Shown here piece after piece: positions 43,487-51,904 of a stretch of 64,000 bases of DNA (the stretch's first letter is position 1; every line of letters starts with the position of its first letter). The notes beneath the pieces are model-generated. The model had not been told where the DNA came from. It searched no databases and saw only the letters and a program-made list of their open reading frames with translations. A program made the position numbers and the translations under genes. Origin of the DNA: Planctomycetaceae bacterium (GTDB lineage Bacteria; Planctomycetota; UBA1135; GCA-002686595); assembly GCA_016125265.1 (NCBI GenBank), contig WGMC01000009.1, forward strand, positions 62,001-126,000. Reading direction: 5' to 3'.

Positions 43487-43908
43487 CGCACCACCACCGT
43501 GGAGAGGCGCCCTTCGCGGTCGCGTCCTTGGAAGTCATCCCAAGTCGCGATCAACCGCACCTCGAGGGGGTCGGGCACGAACGGCAGCGCCACGCCCGGG
43601 TACTGGATGCGGATCTGGAAGTTCGACAACCCCATCGGGTTGTAGTTGAACCCCGGCTTCGCGAGCACCGACCCATTGAAGTAGGTCGTGGGCAAGTTGG
43701 ACGGGGGAACCGACAGGACGTCCTCCATCGCCGCGCGCAACTGGGTCATCGCCGAGTCGTTCTCCCGCGAACTGCGCAAGAGATCCACCGACCCCACCTG
43801 ACTCGAAAACGCCGCGAGCACCCCGACCGCCATGATGGTCAAGGCGAACATCAGCTCCAGGAGCGACAGTCCGGCGCGGCTCCCCACCGCGCGGCGTACA
43901 CGTTGCAT
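43483..43908 (-). CDS. PilV-like prepilin-type protein
   Basis: The 141-residue prepilin has a leader MQRVRRAVGSRAG, cleavage before L14, and Glu18 at mature position 5 (LSLLEL), then a hydrophobic helix (MFALTIMAVGVLAAFSSQ). The short globular part is typical of GspI/PilV minor pilins. ATG 43908 has GGGAG five bases upstream. A longer frame to 44487 is arginine-rich and ignored. It is the first gene of the operon, preceded by a 167-bp spacer with a hairpin in its leader. Confidence 0.9.
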   Translation of the reverse strand: MQRVRRAVGSRAGLSLLELMFALTIMAVGVLAAFSSQVGSVDLLRSSRENDSAMTQLRAAMEDVLSVPPSNLPTTYFNGSVLAKPGFNYNPMGLSNFQIRIQYPGVALPFVPDPLEVRLIATWDDFQGRDREGRLSTVVVR

Positions 43909-43924
43909 TTGATCTCCCCCAGGT

Positions 43925-43945
43925 GGAACACCCCCACGGTGTTCC
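43925..43945. repeat. Inverted repeat in the leader of the pilin operon
   Basis: GGAACACC (43925-43932) pairs with GGTGTTCC (43938-43945), an 8-bp stem with a 5-base loop. It lies 17 bp upstream of the PilV-like ATG and covers the region just before its ribosome binding site, so it could influence translation or be an operator. Confidence 0.4.
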
Positions 43946-44006
43946 CTCGGGACCGGTTCCCGGCCGGCCCCCCCTGTTCCAAGGTTCGCTTCGGCACCGG
44001 AGGCAG

Positions 44007-44046
44007 GCACCCTGTAGGGAACGCACAAAAAAGTTGCGTTCGGTGC
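44007..44046 (-). terminator. Hairpin between penicillin acylase and pilin operon
   Basis: On the minus strand a 7-bp stem GAACGCA/TGCGTTC closes a T-rich loop, and an outer GCACC/GGTGC stem extends it with a 7-base bulge. It begins 30 bp after the acylase stop and 100 bp before the PilV-like start. The likeliest role is termination of the acylase transcript. A regulatory leader of the pilin operon is the alternative. Confidence 0.5.
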
Positions 44047-44075
44047 GGCCAGCCCGCCTCCAAGCCCCCTTGCCG

Positions 44076-46496
44076 TCAGGGCTGGGCGGGCACCAACTCG
44101 AGTCGCGACTGGGAGCGCCTGAGGACCGCCTCTCGGCCGAAAGCCATGGGCCGCATGCGACCCTCGAGCCAGTCCGCGACCTGGTCGTCGTAGTGGTCGT
44201 CGAACGGGTGGCCACTTTGGCCCCCGGGGAGGATGGCCATGGACCGTTCCGGATCCGCGGCGTCCGCCACGAAACGAAGCGAAGCGCCGCCGACGACCGC
44301 CAGGCCCTCGCCGCGGCCACGTGTCCACGCCACGTTCACCGTCGAGTCGTGCCCCCCGAGGCCAAAGGGACCGCGCGCGAGGAGCGTCCCGAGCACCGGA
44401 ACCTCCGAGAGACCGTGTTGGAGTTCGAGGGTTTGGTGGTCCTCGAGCCGCCAAGCGCTGGGGTCGGGCCCTCCGAGGATCGAACACTGCGCCCAGGCTC
44501 GGGCGAGCGCCCGCGCCACACGTCGGTCGCGCTCTTCGCCGAACCAGCCCGAGTCCCGCGCCACCAACCGCGGCAGGGCGTCGCGAACCATGCCGAAGGA
44601 CGACGGCGCGTCCCCCATCAGCGCCTCCCTGGCCTGGGCGACGAGCGTTGCCACGCTCACTTGGAACAGCAGCGCCGCACCCGTGCCCTCCACACGCCCG
44701 TCCCAGCCGGCAAAAAGTTCCACCGCCTTGCGCGCGCCCTCGCGGTCGGCCTCGTCCTCGCTGCCGTCGAACCCGGTGCCGATGGCCCGCACCAGGTCCA
44801 GGGCGTAGGGCGAGCGCCGGTCGAGCTGCAGTTGGGCCATCGACGCCACGTCCCAGTCGGAGCGACCGCGCAGCACCTCCAGGATCCTGTCCCGGCGCGA
44901 AGGGTGCGCAAAGTCGGCGGTGAACGGAGCGCCGGCGGCCGCGGTGTACTCAGGAGGCCGCACGTCGGCGTTCGCGGTGGCGAGCACTCCATCGCCGGGC
45001 CGCACCACTCGCGGGTTCTCCGCCGCCGGGCGCAGTCCGCGCCAGTGGAATCGGCTGTCCCAGGCGGGCGAGGGCAATCGACCGTCGCCGAGCCCGCGGT
45101 CGGGCCGCCGGCCGATGACCGTGTACGCGATGGCGCCCGACGACTCGGCGATGGCAAGGTTCTGGGCTGGCGCGACGTACCCCTCCGCGGCGGCGAACAC
45201 CTCGTCGAGGTCGCGGGCACCCGCCAGCGCGAAGAACACCGCCAACGGATCTCCGGGTTCGTACAGCGACCACGCGAGGCTGCGCCACGGCAGACCGCGC
45301 GCCCCATCCGGCGGCAGCAGCGGACCGATGTCGGTGCCCAGCAAGTCGAGTTGCACGGGTTCCGCGCCGCGCCGTTCGATCGTTTCGAGACGGCGCTCGA
45401 CCGGCACGCGCCGATCGCCGCGCAGGACCGTGCCCGTCGCGGGATCGTAGTCCTCGACGAAACTGTCCTCCGCATCGAGACCCGTCGTTGTCACCGACCA
45501 CGCGCGGAGCGGCGATTGGCCCACGATCACGAGCGGAATCCCCGGCAGCGTGAACCCCTGCACGTCGTAACCGGGCGCGCTGAGCCGCACTTGGTACCAG
45601 CGCGGCGGAAGGCCGAGCGCAAGGTGCGGATCCCCGGCCAGCAGCGCGTGTCCGGAGCTCGAATGGCTTGGGGCCACGGCCCAGTTGTTGCTTTGCCCGC
45701 CCGTGCGCGGCTCGGGTGTGCCGTTCTGCGCGGCATCGGAACCGGGGAAACCGTCCGCGAAGGGCGCGCCGTCCCAACCCGTGTCGAGACCATCCCAACC
45801 GGCGAGGTCCGCGAGGCGCGAACCCAGTTGGCGGTGGAGCGCGAGCCGATGGAACTCCTGGTCGAGGCCGCTGGCCAGTTCGAAGGCCATCAGCGCAGCG
45901 AAACCGAGCGAATCCGCCGGCGTCCAGGGTTCGGGCCGCACTCCGAGCAACACGAGGAGCGGCGGCCTCTTGCCCTCGTCGATGCGGCTGTTCACACCTT
46001 CGGCGTAGGCATCGAGCCAAAGGCGCGAACGCTCGCCGAGCCGCGCGACGTTGCGCAGCGCCGACTCCGCGAAGCGCAACTCGCGCGAGCGGCGGTCCAC
46101 GGCCTCGAGCTCCCCGCCCAAGACCTCCGCGAGTGTCCCGCGCGCGTAGCGCCGACCCAACTCCATCTGCGTCAGCCGCTCGGACGCGTGCAGGTAGCCG
46201 ATGGCGCGCGCCAGGTCCAGCTCGTCCGACGCCCAGACGTGGGGCACCGCCGCATCGTCGAAGTGGATCTCGACGGCTGCGACGAGTGCGGGCACCACCA
46301 CCGTTCCGGATCGGGTCGGCCGGCCCGTGGACACCCACCAGAGCAGTCCTGCAGCCAACGCGATGCCGAGGACGGCGAACCCCAGCGCAAGCCAACGGAG
46401 GACACACGGACGTCGTCTGCCGCGCTGTGCTTCCAAAGCGCTACCTGCTGCCGGATCGCTGTGTGCCACGGGAAGTTGGGTCCTCGCCCGCCGCAT
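44076..46496 (-). CDS. Penicillin acylase family protein (Ntn hydrolase)
   Basis: The 806-residue protein has a membrane helix at about 32-56 and the penicillin-acylase layout of alpha chain, linker and beta chain. The alpha chain contains VPHVWASDELDLARAIGYLHASERLTQMEL. The autocatalytic junction is GGQ-SNNWAV, with nucleophile Ser269. The beta chain contains GDPHLALGLPPRWYQVRL and IPLVIVGQSPLRAWSVT. Relatives cleave N-acyl groups from beta-lactams or homoserine lactones in the periplasm. The start is uncertain: ATG 46496 overlaps a TAGGAT promoter-like hexamer, so a downstream GTG near 46469 may be used. Family assignment is firm. Confidence 0.93.
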   Translation of the reverse strand: MRRARTQLPVAHSDPAAGSALEAQRGRRRPCVLRWLALGFAVLGIALAAGLLWWVSTGRPTRSGTVVVPALVAAVEIHFDDAAVPHVWASDELDLARAIGYLHASERLTQMELGRRYARGTLAEVLGGELEAVDRRSRELRFAESALRNVARLGERSRLWLDAYAEGVNSRIDEGKRPPLLVLLGVRPEPWTPADSLGFAALMAFELASGLDQEFHRLALHRQLGSRLADLAGWDGLDTGWDGAPFADGFPGSDAAQNGTPEPRTGGQSNNWAVAPSHSSSGHALLAGDPHLALGLPPRWYQVRLSAPGYDVQGFTLPGIPLVIVGQSPLRAWSVTTTGLDAEDSFVEDYDPATGTVLRGDRRVPVERRLETIERRGAEPVQLDLLGTDIGPLLPPDGARGLPWRSLAWSLYEPGDPLAVFFALAGARDLDEVFAAAEGYVAPAQNLAIAESSGAIAYTVIGRRPDRGLGDGRLPSPAWDSRFHWRGLRPAAENPRVVRPGDGVLATANADVRPPEYTAAAGAPFTADFAHPSRRDRILEVLRGRSDWDVASMAQLQLDRRSPYALDLVRAIGTGFDGSEDEADREGARKAVELFAGWDGRVEGTGAALLFQVSVATLVAQAREALMGDAPSSFGMVRDALPRLVARDSGWFGEERDRRVARALARAWAQCSILGGPDPSAWRLEDHQTLELQHGLSEVPVLGTLLARGPFGLGGHDSTVNVAWTRGRGEGLAVVGGASLRFVADAADPERSMAILPGGQSGHPFDDHYDDQVADWLEGRMRPMAFGREAVLRRSQSRLELVPAQP

Positions 46497-46593
46497 CCTA
46501 GCCCTGTGCCACCGCGTGCCGCGCAAGGGCGGGGTCCCGCGAAGGCGCGAACGACCCGAGGTGGGGACCCGCCGGTGGACGCCCCGGTGGAAA

Positions 46594-47049
46594 TCAGGCA
46601 GCGCCTTGGCCGCGCAGACCGCCGCCGAGCTCCAAACTGGCGCCCGACTTCTGCCCGGCGCCGCCCGCTCGCTGGCTCTGGGCCAGACGCAGTTGCAAGG
46701 TTACCTCGTCACCTAGATCCGACAGTTCGAAGGGGCGCAGCAAGTACGCCTGGGCCCCCGCCTGGTGCGCCGCGTCCTGGAAGGAACGCGCCGTGTAGAG
46801 CCCCGAGCAAAGGATCACGGGCAGCGTCTTGGTGTCCGTATTGCGGCGCAGCTCGGCCACCACGTCGAAGCCGTTGGGGCCCTCGAGCAGCACGTCCACG
46901 AGCAAGAGGTCCGGGCGCGCGTCGCGCATCACGGACAGGCACTCAAACCCATTCTTGAACAAGTGCACCGTGTGTCCCGCGGCCTCCAGGTACTGCTGGC
47001 GCGGCGTGGGACTTTCCTGGGTGTCGTGCACGAAGAAGATGGTCGCCAT
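46594..47049 (-). CDS. Degenerate response-regulator receiver protein
   Basis: The 151-residue protein is one receiver domain plus a glycine-rich tail. The phospho-acceptor position is kept (D52 in LLLVDVLL), and S82 stands where Thr/Ser is expected. The acidic pair is reduced to H8-D9, and the conserved lysine before proline is arginine (YLLRPF, R105). It therefore may not be switched by phosphorylation in the usual way. It follows the GspE-like gene by 8 bp and probably works with it. Confidence 0.85.
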   Translation of the reverse strand: MATIFFVHDTQESPTPRQQYLEAAGHTVHLFKNGFECLSVMRDARPDLLLVDVLLEGPNGFDVVAELRRNTDTKTLPVILCSGLYTARSFQDAAHQAGAQAYLLRPFELSDLGDEVTLQLRLAQSQRAGGAGQKSGASLELGGGLRGQGAA

Positions 47050-47057
47050 AGGTGCCT

Positions 47058-48821
47058 CTATACCGGCTTGGGCAGGTGGCGCAGGAGGTCCCCCGCGCAC
47101 AGCGTGCCGGCGCGCGCGGCGCCCAGGGCGCGTGTTGCGATGCGATCGTGACCCTTGGCGACGAGCGCGGCGTCCACGTGGGCCGCGGTGTTCCACGCGA
47201 AGCTCGACTGCTGCAGTTGCGCGTCGAACGAAACCACTTCGCGCAGGAACTGCTGTCCGCGGACACCGCGCCCCTGGCACGCCTCGCATCCCTTGCCGCG
47301 GTGCAGTTGCAGTCCGCTCGGGTCGATGCCGCGGCGTTCGAGTTCGACGAGTTGGTTGGGCCCGAGGGGCTCCTCCACGCGGCACGTTTGGCAGGGCACG
47401 GGGAATGCGGCGCAAACCACCATCCCCCGCAGCGTTTGGGTGAGCGCGTAGGGATCGGCGCCGAGGCGCCAGAGTTGTTCGAAAGCCCGGCCCGCACCCG
47501 CGGCGCGCATGCCCAAGAGCACCAGGACGCCGGCGGAGGCCGCCTGTTCGATGAGCGAGAAACAGCCGTCGTCCTCGAGTTCCGTGACGAGCAGCACGTC
47601 CGGGTCGTGGCGCACCAGGGCGCGCAGGGCCGCGGACTGTGGGCGGCCGCGGAAGCTCGCCGCTTCCACTTGCACCACGCCGTCGAAGAGGGCTTCGATG
47701 GGGTCCTCCAGCGTGACCAACTTGCGGTCGGGTCGCACCAGTTGGCGCAGGCTCGCGTGCAGCGTGGTCGTGACGCCGGAACCCGTCGGACCCACGCAGA
47801 GCACGAGGCCCTCGCGGTGCGAAAGAAGTCCGGTCAGGCGTTCGCCATCGGCCGGCTCGAGGTCGAGCGCCTCGAGGGAGACTCGCGCGCCGGACCGCGG
47901 CCGCAGGCGCACCGTCGCCACATCCCCGTGGGGGCCGGGCGCCACGGAGACCAGCGCCAGGTGTTCGTTGCCGCCGAGTTCGATGGTGCCGCGGCCCTCG
48001 GCAGAGCTCCCCGCGGACTCGGGCGAAAGGCCCACGAGTTCGCGCAGCCACGCGACGCACTTCGGGCCCCATTCGGCCGGAAGAGCTTGTTTCTCGCGCA
48101 GACCCTGGCGCAGGCGCATGCGCACGGCCAGGGCCCCGGGGCGCGGTTCGAAGTGCACGCTGGTCGCCTCGCCGGCGAGCGCACCTTCGAGGATGCTGCG
48201 CATCAACTCGGGCACTTGCTTGCGGATGTCCCAGGCGTTGGTCTCGGCCACCGGCTCCTGGCGGCGGGCCACGTTGAGGCGACCGATGCCGAGTTCCCGC
48301 AGGCTCATCGAGTTCCCGGAACCCTGGAACACGGCCTGTTGGCACTCGCGGATGCGCGCCGATTCGGCGTGGACCGCGAACACACGGCCGCCGAGGAGCC
48401 GCTGCAGCTCGTCGATCACGAACAGGTCCGAGGGATCGTCCACGGCCACCGTAACGACGCCGCCGATGCGGTTCAGGGCGATCGCCCCGAGGCGCATCCA
48501 GGTGTCGAGGGGCAGTTCGCGCACCACGGCGCTGTCGACGATCTTGGGCGTGAGCGCCACGCAGGGCACCCGTCCCTGCCAGCGCAGCACCTCCGAAAGC
48601 CCCGCTTCGCTGAGCAGCTTGAGCTCGACCAGGGCTTGGCCCAGCTTCATGCCCTGTTGCCGCTTGAGGGCGAGCGCGCGCTCGAGCCCTTCCTGGTCGA
48701 TCAGGCCCTTTTCGCGCAGGATCTCGCCCAGGGGCGCCGGCAGGGATCGCCCGCCGCGTCGGGCGGGGGACGGAATGGGTGCGGGAATCGGGCGCTGCAT
48801 GGGAGGGGGGCGACGCCGCAT
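47058..48821 (-). CDS. GspE/PilB-like secretion ATPase homologue lacking the Walker A lysine
   Basis: The 587-residue protein has a GspE N-domain (LGEILREKGLIDQEGLERAL, about 31-50), a middle linker and a PilB/GspE-type ATPase region. Walker A reads GPTGSGVTTT (344-353): the catalytic lysine is Val350. The Asp box is TLEDPIEAL (370-378), and the Walker B region is VLLVTELED where GEIRD is expected. The four zinc cysteines remain (C476/C479 and C511/C514). The first 25 residues are proline/arginine-rich. ATG 48821 is chosen over an internal ATG at 48800. It is likely a non-hydrolysing structural or regulatory relative of pilus/T2SS motors, not a working motor. It pairs with the degenerate receiver downstream. 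Confidence 0.88.
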   Translation of the reverse strand: MRRRPPPMQRPIPAPIPSPARRGGRSLPAPLGEILREKGLIDQEGLERALALKRQQGMKLGQALVELKLLSEAGLSEVLRWQGRVPCVALTPKIVDSAVVRELPLDTWMRLGAIALNRIGGVVTVAVDDPSDLFVIDELQRLLGGRVFAVHAESARIRECQQAVFQGSGNSMSLRELGIGRLNVARRQEPVAETNAWDIRKQVPELMRSILEGALAGEATSVHFEPRPGALAVRMRLRQGLREKQALPAEWGPKCVAWLRELVGLSPESAGSSAEGRGTIELGGNEHLALVSVAPGPHGDVATVRLRPRSGARVSLEALDLEPADGERLTGLLSHREGLVLCVGPTGSGVTTTLHASLRQLVRPDRKLVTLEDPIEALFDGVVQVEAASFRGRPQSAALRALVRHDPDVLLVTELEDDGCFSLIEQAASAGVLVLLGMRAAGAGRAFEQLWRLGADPYALTQTLRGMVVCAAFPVPCQTCRVEEPLGPNQLVELERRGIDPSGLQLHRGKGCEACQGRGVRGQQFLREVVSFDAQLQQSSFAWNTAAHVDAALVAKGHDRIATRALGAARAGTLCAGDLLRHLPKPV

Positions 48822-48934
48822 GGACCGGTTCCTTCGGATCCGAGGACCGGCGGTGGGCGCAGGGCGAGGATCGGCTGACGCCCCCCTTCGGGTTGAGCCC
48901 CCCTGTTCGGAACCTGGGGGTTCGTCCCCCGGAA

Positions 48935-49483
48935 TCAGCCGCCGGCGACGAGCAGCTCCTCGGCGATCGCGAGGTGGTGGCGGCCGTGGAGCGCCGCAAA
49001 CGCGATCCAGGCGGCAGGACCCAGGTTGCCGAGGTCCTGGTGCGGCACCCCCGTGCCCCCGTCGAGCCGTCCCGCGGACAGCACTGCCTCCAGGCCGGCC
49101 GCGATCTCGGCCCGGGCCGCCTCGTTGCTGGCCAGGGTGTCCCGCACGATGCCGAGGTTGGGGCGCTTCGGCGGGGTGACGATGCGCGGTGCCTTCGCGA
49201 TGCCCCTCGGCATGCGCCCGGCCTGCAGCAGCAGGAATCCGAGCAGGTTGGGGCCCTCGCCGCGGCGCAACCACGCGGAACTGCCCTCGAGCACCAGCCG
49301 CACGTTGCGGTAGGCGAGTTCGTTCGAGAGCAGCACGTGGAAGATCTGCTGCAAGGGACTCCAACCGGAGAGCTCCGGAAGCACGGTTTGCAGCCGGAGT
49401 TCGTCGAGCTCGAGGATCTCGCCCAAACGGCGGTGGAAGGACGCCAATCCGGCGAGGTCGGCCTTGGTATCGAAGAGCAGCAC
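48935..49483 (-). CDS. DinB-like (DUF1569-type) metal-binding protein
   Basis: The 182-residue protein has the four-helix pattern of the DinB superfamily: WSPLQQIFHVLLSNELAYRNV with an early histidine and the final HGRHHLAIAEEL carrying the paired metal-binding histidines. A loop PPKRPNLGIVRDTLASN matches DUF1569-type members. The start is uncertain: GTG 49483 lacks a good ribosome binding site, but upstream codons in frame offer no other start before the thioredoxin gene, which ends 26 bp away. Function is unknown; many relatives are metal-dependent thiol transferases. Confidence 0.7.
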   Translation of the reverse strand: MLLFDTKADLAGLASFHRRLGEILELDELRLQTVLPELSGWSPLQQIFHVLLSNELAYRNVRLVLEGSSAWLRRGEGPNLLGFLLLQAGRMPRGIAKAPRIVTPPKRPNLGIVRDTLASNEAARAEIAAGLEAVLSAGRLDGGTGVPHQDLGNLGPAAWIAFAALHGRHHLAIAEELLVAGG

Positions 49484-49509
49484 GGTCGGGTGGGCGTCGG
49501 CCGAGGGAC

Positions 49510-50370
49510 CTAGACGAACAGCGCCATTTGCAGGCTGCGGCGGTAGTCGCCCGTCAAGTCGTGCTCCGGTCCAAGCGCATCGAACACCTCCAGCATGGCC
49601 CGGCGCGCGGCCTGGTCCTCGAACTCGCGGTCGAGGGTCACGCTGTGCAGCAGGCGCTCGAGGGCCTCCTCGAAACGCCCCGCACCGGCGAGCGCCCGGC
49701 CCAGCGCCAAGTGTGCCCCGGGGCTGTTGGGCGCAGCTTCGACGGCCTTGGTGAGCGCCGTCACATCGCCCGCGGCGCGGCTGCCGAGCATGAGGCGCGC
49801 CGCCAACGCGCGCCCCACGTGGCCGCTCTGCAGCTCCACGGGGAGGCGCTCCAGTTGGGCACCGGCACCTTCCAGGTCCCCCAGCAGGTAGAGGGCCTCG
49901 GCGAGCACGAGGCGGGCCTCGTGGCGCTCGGGGTCCTCCGCCAGCACGCCCTCGACCAGGCGTTGGGCGGCCAGCCCATCCCCATGGGCGAGGGATTCCC
50001 GAGCCAGCGCCAGGGGATCGCCCGCGGGCTGCACGTGGGCCTCCAGGAACTTCCGCAGCGCGGCTTCCGGCAGGGCCCCGTCGAAGCCGTCGACGAGGCG
50101 CCCCTCCACGACCAACTTGACGGATGGGATGCTCTGGATCTGGAACATCTGGGCCAGTTCGACCTCCTTGTCGGTGTCGACCTTGGCTAGGACGAACGCG
50201 CCGCCGTATTCGGCGGCCAGGCGCTCCAGCAGGGGGCCGAGGGTGCGGCAGGGTCCGCACCAGGTGGCCCAGAAGTCCACCAGGACGGGGACCTGGAAGG
50301 AGCGCTCCACCACGTCCTGGCGGAAGTTTTGGGAGCCGGCGTCGAAGACGTGGGGGCTGGTGCTGGCCAT
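49510..50370 (-). CDS. Thioredoxin-TPR co-chaperone (CnoX/YbbN-like)
   Basis: The 286-residue protein joins an N-terminal thioredoxin fold (residues 1-110) with an intact CGPC site (C38/C41 in FWATWCGPC) to a TPR-like C-terminal part (ARLVLAEALYLLGDLEGAGAQLER; HLALGRALAGAGRFEEALERL). This matches CnoX/YbbN, which protects clients from over-oxidation and aggregation. E. coli CnoX has lost the redox pair (SQHC), while CnoX of other bacteria keep CxxC as here. ATG 50370 gives a normal N-terminus. A TACCCT hexamer lies further upstream on the minus strand. Confidence 0.92.
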   Translation of the reverse strand: MASTSPHVFDAGSQNFRQDVVERSFQVPVLVDFWATWCGPCRTLGPLLERLAAEYGGAFVLAKVDTDKEVELAQMFQIQSIPSVKLVVEGRLVDGFDGALPEAALRKFLEAHVQPAGDPLALARESLAHGDGLAAQRLVEGVLAEDPERHEARLVLAEALYLLGDLEGAGAQLERLPVELQSGHVGRALAARLMLGSRAAGDVTALTKAVEAAPNSPGAHLALGRALAGAGRFEEALERLLHSVTLDREFEDQAARRAMLEVFDALGPEHDLTGDYRRSLQMALFV

Positions 50371-50611
50371 GGGGAGATGCGGCGCGGGCCGTGGGGGTCT
50401 TCCCGGGGCCGGGGTCCCGGGCGTTTGGTCGTGCAAGGGTACCAGTCGGGGGCGCGCAGCCCTACCGGCCCCCGTCGCGGCCCCGCCTCGGATTTGCAAA
50501 CTCCCTAAAACCCAAAGCGCCCCCCACCTGCGAGAATCCTCGCGCTCCGCCCAGAAGATCGGCATCGGCCGATTCCGTGGCGGCGGGGCAGACCCACGAG
50601 ATCCCCCCATC

Positions 50612-51775
50612 ATGAAGAACACGACGCACGGCCTCCTCGGCCTCGCCACCACTGTCGCCCTGGGTTCGCTCGCCCAGGCCCAGATCACCATCTCCGAGAT
50701 CTTCTACAACCCGCCCAGCACGGACGGCACCCAGGAGTACTTCGAGCTCGCCGGCCCCGCCGGCGCGTCGCTCGACGGCCTGACGTTCCTCGTCATCGAA
50801 GGCGACACCACCGGCGCCGGCGTCGTCGACCAGGTCCTGTCGCTCGACGGCCAGACGATCGGCACCAACGGCATCTTCCTGTGGCGCGACGACGCCCTGG
50901 TGCTGCTGCCCGACCCGACCGCCAGCGGCGCGTCGATCTTCGTGCAGGACTTCACGCCCGACATCGAGAACGGCGTCAATACCTTCGCGCTGATCTCGGG
51001 CACCCCGCCCGCCCTCGGCACGGACCTCGACGCCGACAACGACGGCGTGCTCGACGCCCCCGTCGGCTTCACCGTGCTGGATGCGATCGCCGTGTTCGAC
51101 AACACGGGCGCCGACTTCGTCTACAACGACCAACTCGGCTTCCCGGACGGCATCGTGCCGCGCACGACGGGTCCGGTTCCCGCGAGCCACTCGCCCTCGG
51201 GCGTCTACCGCTTCCAGGACCCCGATGGCAACGCCTTCACCTGGGGCAGCGGCGTGATCCTCGGCCCGGCGTTCGTCGGCCCCTTCGCCTACGACATCGC
51301 GGGCGACCGCGCCCTCGGCTTCAACGAGATCGGCGTCGCCACCCAGGACCTCGACGGCGGTTTCCCGAACGTCGTGACGGCCTCCCTCGGCACCATCGGC
51401 GCGGGTTTCTCGATCGCCACCGGCGGCACCCAGGAACTGCGTCTCGCCGCGGGCGCCGCCCGCGCTGGCGACCTGTACTTGCTCGTCGGTTCGCTGAGCG
51501 GAACCACCCCGGGTCTGCCCGTGGACTCGTTCGTGCTGCCGCTCAACTTCGACTTCTACTCGAACCTGACGCTCACCACCCCGAACTCGGGCTTCCTGCC
51601 GGGCTCCCTGGGTTTCCTGGATGCGAACGGCCGCGCCAGCGCCGCCTTCACCCTGCCTGCCGCCGCGCCGGTCGCGGGTCCCCTCGACATCCACCACGCC
51701 TTCCTGACCATCGACCTGTCCACCTTCGCCGTCAGCTTCACCAGCAACGCGGCCCTGGTGCGCCTCGTCCCGTGA
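50612..51775 (+). CDS. Secreted lamin-tail-domain (LTD) protein
   Basis: The 387-residue protein has a signal peptide (about 1-23, ending LAQAQ), then a lamin-tail domain opening ITISEIFYNPPSTDGTQEYFEL, the pattern shared by bacterial LTD proteins. Asp/Gly-rich loops (LDADNDGVLDAPVGF) may bind calcium. The final 130 residues (SIATGGTQELRLAAGAARAGDL to VRLVP) are a separate beta-rich module often found at the C-terminus of secreted Planctomycetota proteins. A similar module ends the protein at 55874-57688. It is probably surface-exposed and structural. A perfect terminator hairpin follows. Confidence 0.88.
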   Translation: MKNTTHGLLGLATTVALGSLAQAQITISEIFYNPPSTDGTQEYFELAGPAGASLDGLTFLVIEGDTTGAGVVDQVLSLDGQTIGTNGIFLWRDDALVLLPDPTASGASIFVQDFTPDIENGVNTFALISGTPPALGTDLDADNDGVLDAPVGFTVLDAIAVFDNTGADFVYNDQLGFPDGIVPRTTGPVPASHSPSGVYRFQDPDGNAFTWGSGVILGPAFVGPFAYDIAGDRALGFNEIGVATQDLDGGFPNVVTASLGTIGAGFSIATGGTQELRLAAGAARAGDLYLLVGSLSGTTPGLPVDSFVLPLNFDFYSNLTLTTPNSGFLPGSLGFLDANGRASAAFTLPAAAPVAGPLDIHHAFLTIDLSTFAVSFTSNAALVRLVP

Positions 51776-51812
51776 TGGCGGCCTGAGGCTCTTTTTCGAG
51801 CGGAGCCACTTC

Positions 51813-51847
51813 GGCGCCCGTCGATCCCGCTGGGGTCGACGGGCGCC
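51813..51847 (+). terminator. Strong rho-independent-type terminator
   Basis: A perfect 12-bp stem GGCGCCCGTCGA/TCGACGGGCGCC with an 11-base loop is followed by TTGTGTTGGGG. It lies 38 bp after the LTD gene stop and is the clearest terminator in the window, although the T-run is imperfect. Confidence 0.8.
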
Positions 51848-51904
51848 TTGTGTTGGGGCCCTAGTTCCTTGACCCGCGGACCCCGGGCGGTCGACCATCC
51901 CCCC

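Noticed and set aside
43909..44075. A c-di-GMP (GEMM) riboswitch before the pilin-like operon
   Set aside because: The conserved GEMM core segments and tetraloop-receptor arrangement cannot be found; only simple inverted repeats are present.
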